64,000 bases of DNA from assembly GCA_964035795.1 (NCBI GenBank), contig OZ038320.1, positions 11,382,118 to 11,446,117 on the forward strand, in the 5' to 3' direction. The position numbers and the translations under genes are program-made. Positions 1-12,478 of this stretch are shown piece after piece. The first letter of the stretch is position 1. Every line of letters starts with the position of its first letter. Source of the DNA: Pterobdella sp. o SKG-2022. Lineage: Eukaryota > Annelida > Clitellata > Hirudinida > Piscicolidae. The notes below the pieces were generated by a model. It was not told the origin of the DNA, made no database searches, and worked only from the letters and a program-made list of their open reading frames with translations.

Positions 1-44
1 AAGCGAAATGATTTTTTTAAAGTATAAAATTTTTGTAAATTAGG

Positions 45-510
45 TATTAGTATTTCTCTGTACTTTCTTCAAGTGAATATAGTTAGAATTATGCTCCAAC
101 CGCTTTTAGAATACTGAGAGGGATTCGATATAAAATTCTTTTCTCATTCGAGGTGTGAAGTTAAGTAAATTAGCGTGCTCAAAACTGACGTAAAAGACAT
201 ATGCATATGTTACTAAAATAAGCATCAAAATTTTGAGTATGTTATTTTTCTTCGATATTTTTCTAAAGAGCATGGTGCTTCTCTTCTCTGAAGAATCAGT
301 TTGAATTAAGTTCATCTTTAGACGTAGGAGTATAAATATTTGGCTATTTTGCCTTATTTCAATTTATAGACTGTATATAAGTCTTTTTGTTTTTATTGAT
401 TATTGATTTATCTTAAGTTCTTTGAATTGTTCCGCGTATAGGAAACTTTTTAAGCAGTTCAATTAACTTTTTAGAAAAAGGTGTAAAAATTACATTTCTG
501 AATCAATTAA
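45..510 (-). repeat. Tandem duplication, copy 1, with small membrane-protein exon
   Basis: This segment is homologous along its length to 1537-2010. On the minus strand it holds a 69-codon ORF (315 down to 106) starting MNLIQTDSSEK, followed by one hydrophobic stretch (about residues 28-45) after a basic stretch. That is the layout of a type II signal-anchor. The ATG used by copy 2 is ACG here, so this copy would start about seven codons later. A 2-nt length difference near its end shifts the last codons relative to copy 2. It may be a decaying duplicate, or a first exon whose continuation lies outside the window. The family is not recognised; a Golgi glycosyltransferase N-terminus has this shape, but that is only a guess. 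Confidence 0.5.
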
Positions 511-962
511 CATCGATTTTCATTAAAAACTAAAAATTCCAAAAAATTTGCTTCATAAAGATCACTGATTATGTGAAAAACTTTTATTTCATAATTAACC
601 CCATATGTAATTACTTAACACCAACATAACTTGTTATAACCATCTAAAAACTTCTGACCTATTATCATTAGCACTAATATTGTTAATACTTGCCATCAGG
701 TAACAGAGCCTCGACGTATGATGAAAAGTATCAAAATAAAAATTTCCCTATAATTGTTTCAAAACGTACATTTACTCTAAAAAAACTTCAAAATACCATG
801 CTTTTACGTTATCAGAAAATTTAATGAGTTTGAAACAGAATTTTACGATTAAAAATAACTTTTCCGTGTTTAATTTATAATTTAATGTAATGTGGTATTT
901 AGATCAAAGCGATTCCTACAACTTCAATGTGGTAAAATACACAATAAAACAGATTCGAATTG

Positions 963-1035
963 TCGGCCCAGCACAGGATCGAACCCCGTAACTTTAGATA
1001 ATTAGTTTACCTCTGACCTTATGGACCGACAAACA
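963..1035 (-). other. tRNA-like relic, possibly the head of a tRNA-derived SINE
   Basis: On the minus strand the ends can form a 7-bp acceptor-like stem (GTCGGTC with GGCCGAC, one G-T wobble). A B-box-like GGTTCGATCC lies in a T-arm position and an imperfect A-box-like stretch precedes it. Four extra bases sit between the T arm and the 3' acceptor strand and the anticodon arm is poor, so this is not a functional tRNA. A tRNA-derived SINE head or tRNA pseudogene fits best. Confidence 0.35.
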
Positions 1036-1536
1036 TTTTAAAAATTAAATTTTTTATCAAAATCTATAACGTTAACTTCTTGCTTCAAATCTATGAGTAA
1101 AAGGAGAATGGATTTTTTTAGAAACACCATAGATATTTTTTAGCTCAAATATTTCTTCATTTTCATAATCTTCAAAATAAAAAACAAGTTAAACACACTC
1201 ATAAAAAAATAGAATTTCCTTTATGTTATCCTGAATCAATAATGAAGTTATCGAAAAATTTCTCAAATCATAGGGATAGGTATTGATTCTAATATTTGTG
1301 ATTTAATATTTTTTGAATATATTTACTAATGATTAAGGATGTCACTTTTCCTCTTATTCTTTCCGCAGCACCATATATTTTTTCTCGTTCATCGTTTCTT
1401 TTGATACATTATTCTAACAATAAAATTAACAATACTTTTTCAAACTTTAAATTATTTTATAGTTATTTTTATTATTTATTTAGTTCTCAAATTAAAAACA
1501 TCTCTTGTTAGTTTAAAATCTTTTTAAATTGTGTTT

Positions 1537-2010
1537 TAGTACTTTTCTGTAACTTCTTCAATTGAATATAAAATTAGAACTATGCACTAACCGATTTTAG
1601 AATATCTAGTGAGGGATTCGATAAAAGTTTCTTCCCCCGTTAGAGGCGAGGTGTTAAATGAGTTGAATTTAATAAAATATAAAGAGACGGAGAATCCATA
1701 AGTTAAAATAATGACCATCAAAACTTTGAGTATTTTCTTTTGGGACCATAATTTTCTAAAAATCATGGTGAAGTGTTTCACTGAAGCATCAGCTCGAATT
1801 AATTCCATCTGTATCTTGATTTTAGACATAGGAATACAAATACATGGTCATTTTGTTTTATTTAAATTTACAGATGAATGTATAGAATATTCTTTCTTTA
1901 TGAGTCATTGATTCATCTTAAGTGTCTTGAAATGTCCCACTTGTTAAAAAAATTTAAATCAATTCAATTAACTTTTTAGAATTATTGTGAAAATTTTTAT
2001 TTCCGAATAG
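1537..2010 (-). repeat. Tandem duplication, copy 2, with small membrane-protein exon
   Basis: Second copy of the segment at 45-510, about 1.5 kb downstream in the same orientation. The minus-strand ORF (1829 down to 1587, 80 codons) starts MSKIKIQMELIRADAS. It shares with copy 1 the pattern TM-(L/I)-FRK, then K-K-x-x-I-L-K-x-L-M and TY, then a hydrophobic span and the shared IESL near the end. The predicted product is a single-pass protein with a basic cytoplasmic N-terminus and a short lumenal tail. Either this is a complete tiny gene or the first exon of a type II membrane enzyme. Conservation of reading frame across most of both copies suggests that they were coding when duplicated. Confidence 0.5.
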
Positions 2011-2539
2011 ATCTGTTTTTAGAGCTGAAGATTGTCTTTATATAGGAATATGCTGCTAGCCTTGTTGAATAAACATCATATGCATTCAATTAATTCAGAC
2101 AAAACTACTTATTTAAAAACGAAAGAGTTTTGCGCATACAAATCCGTCAGTAATCTGTATAAATTTATCAAACTTTGGTTTCAAATGTTTCTATTTATTG
2201 AGAGTATCGTAAGAGTACAAGCACTGGTAGCTTCTTCTACACGGGCAGTGCGAGATATATATTTTTTTCCAATTTATTTAACATATTCACGAATTCATAG
2301 GGAATATGAATTATCAAGTAGATCATGTATTCAATAATGTAACAAAATTAAGGAACGTCTTCAAATGTATTAAATAAGGTAAAGTCTGGTAAACTCTGAA
2401 TAAGCATGAAATATAAAATGCAACATACCCTAACTAATAAGTAAAAAATATTTAAAGGAATAATAATAAGAATAATATAAATAATTGACAGTTAAATAAA
2501 TCAATTATTTTGTATTGATTTGAGAGTTTCTAGTTAAAT

Positions 2540-3130
2540 ATTTTGTCAACGTTTGATTTTGCTATTCTTCTCTGTTTTGAGCTTTTGTTTTGACTTCATC
2601 CAAGCCCGTTAAACCCATTTCCTTCATTGTATTTTTTGTTACTGTGACTATATTCGGTAGATTTGGCCTGGGTAGAATATGTCCAAAGTAGCTCCATCTT
2701 CTTTTCCTTATCAATTCTCTTATGTCTTCAACGTTGGTTTTCTTTTCCAAGTTTTCGTTTGAGATGCGGTTTGGGTAGAATATCCGACATACTTTTTTTA
2801 ACAATTTTTTTTCGAAAACCTCTAGACTTTTTCGGTCGCTTTCAGAAAGACTCCAGGTTTGGCAGTTATTTAATAGGATAGGTCTTATATAGATTTATAG
2901 GTCAATAAATGTACTAAATTTTTCCCATAAATTGACGTTGAAGACTGTGGATATTGCTTATAAGTACATTAAGATGTCTCTAAAAAGCTAAATTTTGTTG
3001 TTCTAATTTATATTCTTTGATGTCAACATTTCATGGTACTCGAGGGCTGCTATATTTGCTTTTTGTATTCTTTCTTTAATTTCTAGTTCAGTTTTTTTTT
3101 TTGTTTCTAATATTTTTACGTTATCTAAAT
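2540..3130 (-). mobile_element. LINE-B fragment, 5'-truncated non-LTR retrotransposon
   Basis: Read on the minus strand, this encodes the C-terminal part of a non-LTR polymerase, with the signature RRWSYFGHILPRPNLP. It matches the second copy at 32222-33217, where the same region reads RRWSYLGHILRRPNLP. Further upstream on the minus strand (2880-3130) the DNA continues to resemble the other copy but stops and frameshifts are common. The element is dead. The 5' part carrying the catalytic reverse transcriptase motifs is absent. Confidence 0.75.
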
Positions 3131-5754
3131 TATTTAGTTTAAAAATAAAGAACTGCTTGAAAATAATATATGCACAAATTAATGTAAGTGAAAATAAAAG
3201 TTATTTAAGACAAGTTATACTGATCAAATGAAAAACACATTTGTTTTTTATCTTTTATTGATATGTCATATTATAATTTTTCATAAATAAGCTCATATAT
3301 AATTGAAAAAAAGGTTCAGGCAATCTTTAAAAATATCGAATTAATTTTATACTATAGAAAAAAATGTATAAAATATATTTTATTTTTTATTTTTTTATAT
3401 TTTTTTTAAATTACGAAAAACTTATAAAATTTGATTTGCTGAAACCTATTTAATTACTAATATCTCACACTTTCCATATAGAACATACAAGTGCCTGTAA
3501 ACAAACTTAAAGTATAAAGCGCATACAATAATTTCATGTTTTTTTTACAAACTTGAAAATGTAAAAAACCTAGAGAAAGTTTTCTAACGTTTTGCTTCCA
3601 AAAAGATTAGGGAAAGTTCATTAACCTCGAAATCAGTCATATCACTAAACGCCAACGTATAAAAATAATCTGTTTATTGTAAATGAAGAAAGACTGCTTC
3701 AAATTTTATTTTGGATGTTTAAAGCTTATATTATTAGGTATTTGAAAGTGTAGCCTACCCTATAACGATAAAGAAAAAAACCTCACTGAATGGCCAAATG
3801 GACACCGAGAAACATATAAAATTTCGTAATGGCCTTAGGTAGAACATATAATATTTTCCCCATAAATTTACGACTTTATTCTTTAAATTATTTTCGTTCA
3901 AATACTGATCTGACTCTATTGAAATTAAAATAAATTAAATTAGAAGGAAAACACTGCAGAGCAGGTACAAGCTTCCGACCAGCCTGGAGTCCCTTTTCTC
4001 CAGTCTTCTAGAGCATTTATCTTTTCGGATATTTTATTTCATTCACCGTTTTTGTATCTTTCGATAGAACATCCACATAGGTCAAACCTAAAAACTCTAC
4101 AAAAACTACGAAAACATGAAGTAAGAGCGTTAGTTTTGAAGCGTCACATTTCCATAATTCACAGTAATTAGATGTAAATTATACAATAGAAAAATTTATC
4201 TTTCTATGATTTTATACAAATTAATTTTTGATGATTTTTTATTTTCATAATAAGAAAACCTTAGATGCATTTACTGCTTAATCAAAAACAATAAAAGTAT
4301 CTAAAATTTCCTTATTATGAATAAAAATTTTTTTAAATTGAATAAATAAGGTACATGAGATTTTTCAAAAAAATAAATTAATCACTTCATTTGTTAGCTA
4401 TTATGTAATACATTTAAGAGGATTTTTAAAGAAATATAGGCCACAAATTAAAGGAGCAGATACACAAAGAAAAACTTCCATATCACATTCGATTACAACA
4501 TTTGACTGTTGCATCGATAATAATGAAATATATATTTCATCATAAAATATTGACTTTTATGATTTTTATATCTATTAGACAATATTTATTTTCACGCCAT
4601 ATACAAGCTTAGACAGTTTTAATATTTCTTGTTTCAATTTGAAAATGCTTACACTAATACTATGATAGTCTAATTAAAAAATAGTTTTTTTTTCGAAAAA
4701 AATGTATTTAAAAAACTACTCAATTTCACGTTTAAAATCAGGTAACAGAAAAATAATTTTATTGAAAAAAAGACCTAGAAATGTTAGGCAATATCTATAA
4801 ATCTCATGGGGCTTTCATATGATTATTTTAATGATATGAGAATCAGTGTACAAAAAGTAATAAAATAGTTGTTGCATGCTTTATGAGGTTTCATATATTA
4901 GGTGTGTAAAATGAGTAAAAATGAACTGAAATGGCAGCTTTCAAATTAAATCAATCATGAAACTAAAAGTTATTGAGAATACAAAAAAATGATATCGTTG
5001 TCAAAATTAATTCTAAAATTATTTGATAAAAATAAAAGTTTATGAACGCAGTAATGACGTAAAAAACCTATAAAACTACATAAAAATTAAGCATTAAAAA
5101 AAAACTTCAACGTAAAAATAGTTTTATTCATAAAGAAATCATTTAAAACTCTTGGCTTGTAAGTGAAAAACTCTTTTTCATTTTTTGAAAGGCAATTTTT
5201 GGTGGTTTTTAATATGCGGATATGGGTTTTGTCTGTTTGGAATAAAAGTAGATATGCCAAAAGTGCGTTCTATTGAGAAAAATATAGGAATTTTTTACTC
5301 TCATCTTTATTGTTTCGAAGAAAATAATATGCATTATCTTTTTAACAAAGTTGTTGAGATCTAGTTCTTAATGCATTCTTGTTTAATAGCCTAACCTTGA
5401 TGAATGCTGACAAAAATCAGTCCGTGTAAAGCTTTTCGAAAAACCATGGAAATTAAAATGAAGAGTAATCGCAAAAGGTTACAGAAAAATGAGAGAAAAG
5501 ATGTCAAAAATTAAACTCTTTGAGTTAGCAGGTTAAAAAATGCAGTCAACGTCATAGACACCCTATACTTTGGTTAGAAAATTTCTTTGTTTTAAATAAA
5601 AATGAAGCAATGAAATAGAAAAAACTAGCATAAAACAAAAAATAAATAAAAAATTTGAATTAAAATTAGTATAATTTTTTTTTTCAATTACAGTGCTTTT
5701 TTTTAATCGAATTCAAAATAACCAATCTAGTAGTTTCTTTAGCGATATTATTAA
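3131..5754. other. AT-rich spacer with no recognised gene
   Basis: I see no coding exon, RNA gene or clear repeat here. A short GC-richer patch at 3955-4020 stands out from the surrounding AT-rich sequence but matches nothing I recognise. The RPAP3 promoter must lie near the right end. Confidence 0.5.
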
Positions 5755-8700
5755 ATGGATGCGGAAAAAATGCTTGATTTGCAGATGAAATTAAAACAAG
5801 ATAATGACGAAATGTTAAGTTCATTGAATGATTTGAATAATTGGGAACAAGAAATAAAAGAAAAAGAGAAATATCTATTAGAAGGAGAACCAAAAAAGAA
5901 TTATCCTATTAGGAACAATGTTCTTAAAAGCATAAAGAAAAATTTTCCTTATTCAAATAAAGATAAAAATGTCAATAGTATCAGTCAAAAAATCAAAGGA
6001 GATGACTACAAAGCTTGGGAAAGTTATGATGATGTATGTTTTATAAGTTTAAGTCCACTTAGCATTTGTTTATTAAAGTTTTTTGTTTTTAATATTTTAA
6101 GAAAAAAGAATGTGAAGAAATAGAAAAAAATGAAAAAGAAAATGAAAAGAAGGTTGAAAAGATTGCAGATGATCTAATTAAAAAATCAGAACAAATCAAA
6201 GAGAGAGTAAGGCTTCAAATGTTTTTTTCAAATACTTTATATTTTTGTATCATTATTAAAAATTTAAATCTTTTTTAGGGCAATAAAGATTTCAAAATAG
6301 GAAACTTCGCTAAATCCATTGAAAGTTATTCACAGGCCATTCTACTTACACCTCAAAACCCTCTTCTCTATTCTAATAGGGCTTTAGCATACATCAAGCT
6401 TTCAAAGTGATTTTCATAATCAATATTATTTACATTATAAAAAAGATTTTTTTATACTTATTCTTTACATTATTATTACATAATTGTCTTTTTCATTTTT
6501 TTAAGAGTTGGTTAGTTTTGCTTTAGTCTTTTTTATTGGTTCCCAGCATACCATATTGTTCCATTTTAACTTTCCTTTAGTGCTATAAGCTCAAAAAAGT
6601 TTACTTTTGATATTTTTAGGATAATATTAAGTATTCTATTATTATTATTATTGTTATCATTTACTAATTGTTTATTTGGACTCATGTTATACATGGTGTT
6701 TTCATATGGACTTCTATAAGACCAAGCTACAATTTATTTGATAAAATAAAACAAACTTCACATAGGCTTTGATTGGTTGATTTTTTTCTTTAATATCACA
6801 AATAAATACAAATATTTCAAAGCTTAAAATCTCAATACTCAATGGCTTTGTTTCTGATTTAATAAAAAAAATGAAAACATTGATAACAAACAACCTTTCT
6901 GTGCAGATGGTCTGAAGCTGAGAAGGATTGTGATGCAGCATTGGAGATAGACACACAGCTAGTGAAGGCCATAATGAGAAGGGGACTTACCAGGTTTGAG
7001 CAAGGGAAGTTGAAGGGGGCTCAAGAGGATTTCATAAAGGTTGCTGCTTCTGAAATAGTTTTCAAAGATAAATAGGTTTTTTTTAATTTCATGCATTTTT
7101 ATACAGTATCTCAAATAAAATTTTATGGTTACATAGGAAGGAAATGCTGTTTCAATTAACATATCAATTGAAATAATTTTTCAATGGTGACTTTGTTAAT
7201 CATTCCTTTTCTTTAAATAGGTCATCAAACTGGAGCCATCAAATCGCCAGTCAAGAGAGGAACTATCAAAAATACAAAAGGTTACCTAAATTATTAAAAA
7301 GTGTTATTGTTATGACAGGTTATGAAGGTTTTGGACTGCGTGGTGGAAGGTTTTATCAGACAGAGAGTGGTGATTAATGATATGCAATGTGGTTTTATGC
7401 AAGGTCGGGGTACAACTGATGCCATATTTATTCTCCGTCAGTTACAGGAAAAGCATCTGGTTGCTGATAAGCCCCTCTACTTAGCATTCATTGATTTGGA
7501 GAAAGCCTTTGACAGAGTGCCACGAGAAGTGATTTGGTGGACTATGCGATAATTGAAAATTGATGAATGGCTTGTGAGAATTATACAATCAATGTACAAA
7601 AAAGTGAGAAGTAGGGTGAGAGTTGGTGATGAGTATAGCAACTCGTTTGATCTTCGGGTAGGTGTCCATCAAGATTCTGTTCTTAGTCCATTACTTTTTG
7701 TTATTGTGCTGGAAGCTTTATCTATGGAGTTTCGTACAGGTTGCACTTGGGAGATCTTGTATGCTGACGACTTAATGGTAAGTGCTCAGTCCATGGATAG
7801 TGAAGTTGAGAACATAGAGATCGGAGATGGAGAAAAGGGGGTTGAGGGGGAATATGGGTAAGACAAAGCTAATGGTTTCTGGTTCGAACCTTGATGTGTT
7901 GAGAAAATCTGGGAAGTATCCTTGTGGTGTATGCTAAGCAGGTGTGGGTAGAAATGCTATTCAGTGTGGAGGCTGCAGGCAATGGGTACACAAGAAATGC
8001 AGCGGCATAAAAGGCTCTCTAACTTCGGATCTTAACTTCCGATGCGCTCGTTGTCTTGGTACAGCACGGCCTGTTGATGGGAGATTAGTGAAGAAAGTGA
8101 TGATTGTTGATGAAAAACTGGAAGTTGTCTCGGAGTTCTGCTATCTTGGAGATATGTTATCTGCAGGTGGTGGATGTGGGCTTGCTTCAATAACACGTTG
8201 TAAGTGTGCCTGGGCTAAATTTCGCCAACTTCTTCCACTTCTTGCTAATCGTCATTTATCATTATTGACCGGAGGCCGTGTCTATTCAACCTGTGTCAGA
8301 AAAGTTATGTTACATGCTGCTGAAACATGGCCCGTAACAGTTTCCACATTGAACCGCCTTAGACGAAATGACCTTGCCATGATTCGTTGGATGTCCAACG
8401 TCAAAACGAATGATAATGTTTGCTCTCACTCACTCTTTTCAAAACTTGGTATTCGGGATGTTGAGGTAGTTCTTCGTACAAGCAAGATGAGGTGGTTCGG
8501 ACATGTAGAGCCTAGCGTGGGTTGGATTTCTCAGGTGCGAAAGTTGGATTTAGATACTTGCAAGAAGCCTGGTAGGCCCAAAAAGATTTGGAATGAGCTC
8601 ATATTGAATGATAAAAGAAAGCTAGACATGGTTTGTGCGGATCCACTCGATCGCTCTGAATGGAAAGGCCGACTTCGAGATAGAACTTTCAAAAAGCCCA

Positions 8701-10918
8701 ACCCTTGGTAAAGGAAAACGGGCTATAAAAAGGATTTGATTGATTGATTGATTGTTATTAATAATTATTTATTACTGAATCTATTGAAAAAAATTCAAAG
8801 TAGCATTTGTTTGTTAAGTTGATAGAGGAAAAGAGGAGGATGGCGGACAAGGAGGGCTACTTGAGCGCAGTGCACAAGGAACCTCATGAAATATCTGAAG
8901 TTGTTCATTTCTAATTTTGTTTCAAGATTTCAATATGTTTTATGTTTATAGAGCTTTTTAGAGACTAAGTTAATAGTATAGATGAAAAATCACTTTAAAA
9001 TTTTTTATTCGAAGTATGAGCTTGTGCTTTATGTTTCAATCAAACCCTGTATATAAATTTTAAATTGATTCACTATTGTATCATATTAACTTAATAAAAC
9101 CACCGTCCAATATGCTGGAAATAATAGCAGTTTAAAAATCTTTTCATACATAATCTTTGAATTTTTAAATATTTTTCAATGCCTGGTTTTTTCATATCTG
9201 TCTGGGTTTCTGGGTCATATGTTATAACTAGTATTATGGTTTTTTATAAAATCATAGTTATTATTCAATTTTGTTCCAAGTCCTCTTTCATGGGCTATTT
9301 TTTTTCACCTTTTTTTTTACATTGTTTAAATTATTACAAGCCCTTCCAATCCATGAAAACGGACGTAAAACGATGATGGTATTGAGGATGAAACAGTTTT
9401 TAAATATTTCATTTATCGATATTTACATTACCAATGTATTTATACTTATTGGATCTGTAGATACTAAGATTTTAAATCCGCTTTAATTCTCACTATACTG
9501 GTAGCGTTTAAAAAAAACCTATTATGAGGTTCGAAAGATTTTATTTAGTTTTAAATTAGCCACAAAAAAATAAGTTGATTCAGTAGATTAAAAAATAATA
9601 TCCTAGATAAAAATTTCAAAAAAATGTATATATAAGTAATAATTGTGGTTCATAAATTAAAGGAGTTTCACTACATTCTAATAGCACTGTCATGCTTGAT
9701 TTGATACTAATAACCTTTATTGATTCAATTTGATAATAATCTTTTTATTTGTTGACACATACAAACATTTCAGAAACCTTTGAAAAGGATACAAATCACA
9801 GAAGTTGGATCTATTAAAACCAAAAATCCATCCAAGTCTCATAAGCCTTGTCTTTCAAACTTCGATGCTGTTTTCAATAAACAAAATCAATATGAAGGTT
9901 CAAATAGATCAAAGGAAGATTTTGAAAGCGTTAAAAATGATGAGGATGATTCCAATCTATTAAACGGTAAACTTCTTCTTCCAGGTCAAGCTAGTAAGTC
10001 TGTGAAAATTACTGAAATAAATACCGAGGAAAAAAATGAAAATAAAAAGGCTGAGGGAGATAGAGAAGGAGTAAAAATATCATCTGTTAATAATAAATTA
10101 GATTCAAATTCATCAATATGTCCTACGAAAACTCAATCAAATGATATTCCTTATAAGCCATCTGACGTTAATCATTTGACGACAGAATATAAATGCGACA
10201 GAACTGTTTCTCCTTTTCAATTTCAACTTGATTGGAGAGAACTGAAAGACGATGAGGATGCTTTTTACCATTATTTAAAGGTCATTAATGATTTTTTATT
10301 TGATTTAATATCAATAACTATGTACAATATTAAATATTATAGTACTAGGTTTAGTGATATCAGGCCACGTTATTAGAGCACAGTTGATTAGATTTAAAAT
10401 TTTACCTGTAGGTAAAATTTGATGATAAATTCTTGCTAACTTATTATTTTTTCACAGTCAATAAATCCAGCGAGTTATAGACAAATGCTTGGAGAATTTT
10501 TTGATGCTTCTATTTTTTCCAAAATCATCAATGTTCTCAACAACTTCTATATACGGTTATTTTTTCAACGATTTATAACTTCTAAAGAAATTGATGCCTT
10601 TTCTAAACGATACCTATAACTATTCATATACAAGTGATATTTTCCACAAACTCATACAACATTTACATTGCTAGAGATGGTTTGGATTGTTATCCGGTGC
10701 TTTTCTATATGTGCAATGTCAAAAGATTCTGTATGATCGTAATGTTTGCCAGTCATCAAGAGAAAAAAGGTTTTTAATTTATCAAGTTATATGAAATATT
10801 TTTTTTAACAGTTTTTATTATTTTTACTATAGTTCTTGCCAAAATATTCACGACCATACGGGAAAGCAAAAGATATACTACTTCCGAAATTGATAACTTG
10901 ACTTCTCTCTATCATTAA
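5755..10918 (+). CDS. RPAP3: RNA polymerase II-associated protein 3 (R2TP co-chaperone)
   Basis: Ten exons: 5755-6033, 6102-6206, 6279-6406, 6907-7039, 7221-7280, 8819-8899, 9774-10280, 10458-10555, 10675-10769, 10833-10918. All phases close, giving 523 aa. The N-terminus is acidic/coiled (LNNWEQEIKEKE) as in RPAP3. Exons 3-5 encode one TPR array, with NRALAYIKL and MRRGLTRFEQGK. Then comes a family motif, KPLKRIQITEVG, and a long Asn/Ser-rich linker. The C-terminus is an RPAP3_C domain (DWRELKDDEDAFYHYLK, VKRFCMIVMFAS). In known species RPAP3 tethers HSP90/HSP70 to the RUVBL1/2-PIH1D1 complex for assembling RNA polymerases, snoRNPs and PIKK kinases. Human RPAP3 (about 665 aa) has two TPR arrays; only one is visible here. 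Intron 5 contains a retrotransposon. Confidence 0.92.
7314..8750 (+). mobile_element. 5'-truncated non-LTR retrotransposon with a PHD-like finger (LINE-A relative)
   Basis: Inserted in RPAP3 intron 5, in the same orientation. It encodes the later reverse transcriptase motifs (GRGTTDAIFILRQLQEKHL, FIDLEKAFDRVP, YADD near 7760), then a Cys/His finger around 7915-8075 (CGVC, CGGC, WVHKKCSG) and a C-terminal region with RWFGHV. Internal stops and a frameshift after 7860 make it non-functional. The 3' end is a GATT-type microsatellite. The 8-bp direct repeat ATTGTTAT at 7306-7313 and 8751-8758 is the likely target-site duplication. Clade not assigned (RTE/CR1-like). Confidence 0.85.
9340..9385 (+). 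mobile_element. Solitary LINE-A 3'-end remnant
   Basis: The sequence CCATGAAAACGGACGTAAAA followed by CGATGATGG matches the extreme 3' end of LINE-A at 11876-11915 and 34243-34290. Nothing recognisable of the body precedes it. It lies in RPAP3 intron 6, between exons 6 and 7. Confidence 0.55.
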
Positions 10919-11164
10919 ATTCATAAGTTAACTTAACTTTAAAACTTTCTTAGAAAATAAATTTTTCACTTATTTATGTTCTAATTGTTCTGTACAATAT
11001 CATAAACAAATATTAAAAGATTCTTGAAACAACCCTTGAAAATTCAGCCTAGAAGCGCCAAACAAGTTGAAGCCTTAAGCATTTTTTCGATATGTTATAC
11101 TTCGGCCGAAAAGAAAGTATTTAAAAAAATTTGAGACTGTATCTTTTTGGATTTTCTATGTCTT

Positions 11165-11915
11165 GTTGTTAGTAGGCTTTTGTGCAATTTTGCAAGGTTG
11201 TAGTGGCCTAAAAAGCAAAATGGCTTCTGCCATAAACTTCAAATGTAAGGCGTGTTTTGTTCCTTAAGTTAGTGGTTTTGGTTATAAGGCCGTTGAACTT
11301 GATAGAGATAAATATGAAGTGGATAACCAATTCTGTTATCTAAGGAATATGATTATTCCAGGAGTTGGAGCAAAAGCTAGTACTATTGCCTGTGTAAGGT
11401 CTGGTTGGAAGAGTTTTAGGGTACTGTTACCTCTGTTAGCCAGTCGGATCATTTTACTTGAAACAAAAAGGCATTTATATGCTGCTTACATCAGAAGTGT
11501 TATGGTTTGTGATAGTGAGACCCGGACTCTTAAAAAGGAAGATAATTCCAGAGCTGATAAGATGATGATCAGGTAGAAGTGCAATGGGAGATAAAAGGAT
11601 GGCAGATCATCAGAAGAATCAAGAGACAGACTGCGAATTCCAGACATCACTGAGGTGCTACGCAGAAATAGACTGAGATGGTTTGGGCACGTATCAAGGA
11701 TAGATGTTTGAAACCCAGAAAGTACTTGCTGTCGAGATAGAGGATGAAAGAGAAAAAAGAAGACCAAAAAAAAACATGGTCCCATTTAGCAAGCAATGAC
11801 CTTAGTAAAATGAAAATCAAACTTGAGCTAATCCGAAAGCGTGAAGTGTGGGAAACCGTTGAGACCCCGTCCAGCCCATGCTAGCATGGAAACGGACGTA
11901 AAAGGATGATGATGG
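11165..11915 (+). mobile_element. LINE-A fragment (3' part)
   Basis: Plus-strand remnant carrying part of the PHD-like finger (CSGLKSKMASAINFKC), the following YLR/STIA..R.GWKSFRVLLPLLASR region and the C-terminal RWFGHVSRID-type motif, with several stops. It ends with the family 3' sequence GGAAACGGACGTAAAAGGATGATGATGG. About 240 bp upstream of its left edge is the RPAP3 stop codon. Confidence 0.8.
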
Positions 11916-12478
11916 ATATAATCTCAATTCAAAACTGAAGTTTGAAACAACATCAAAAATTTCTCTAAACAACGCAATTGTTATCAGATAAATACTAGTT
12001 TTACTAGTGTACTTTTTTTGTAGGCTTACCACTAGGTCACATCTTTATTATTTATTCAAAATATCTTTAGAGTGAGGGCAAATCTTCTTTTCGAGGCGTT
12101 TAAAATCCTATATGACCTTAAAATATAGAGCGACCAATGTACATAGTCTATAATAAAACGAGCTTTTTAGCTAGTTTTCGTTTGATCATTTTTTTTTGTT
12201 TAAGTAACTAAACTAGCTTATTAACAAAAACGATTTGAATCAAACATTGAATAAAAGTGTTTGATTCAAAACGCAGTTGTTTTTTTTTTTGATTTATTTA
12301 TACTTAATGTTTTATAAAACTAAAATTTGACAAATTGAATCATCTAAACCTTGTTTCACTAAGATTATAAACGAGAAAAAGTTTATTTCAATTTATATAA
12401 AAGTTGAGTTATTTTTATCAACCCCAAATAGTTAAAAAAAAAAGATTTTATGAACTTGAAAGAATAATATTAGAGTAT
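11916..12478. other. Spacer between LINE-A fragment and the SENP8 3' end
   Basis: AT-rich sequence with homopolymer runs. It must hold the SENP8 3' UTR on the minus strand (right edge). I see no other exon or RNA gene. Confidence 0.4.

Noticed and set aside
9179..9486. Two overlapping hydrophobic ORFs in the RPAP3 intron.
   Set aside because: They run across a solitary LINE-A 3' end and T-rich intron sequence, with no conserved feature.
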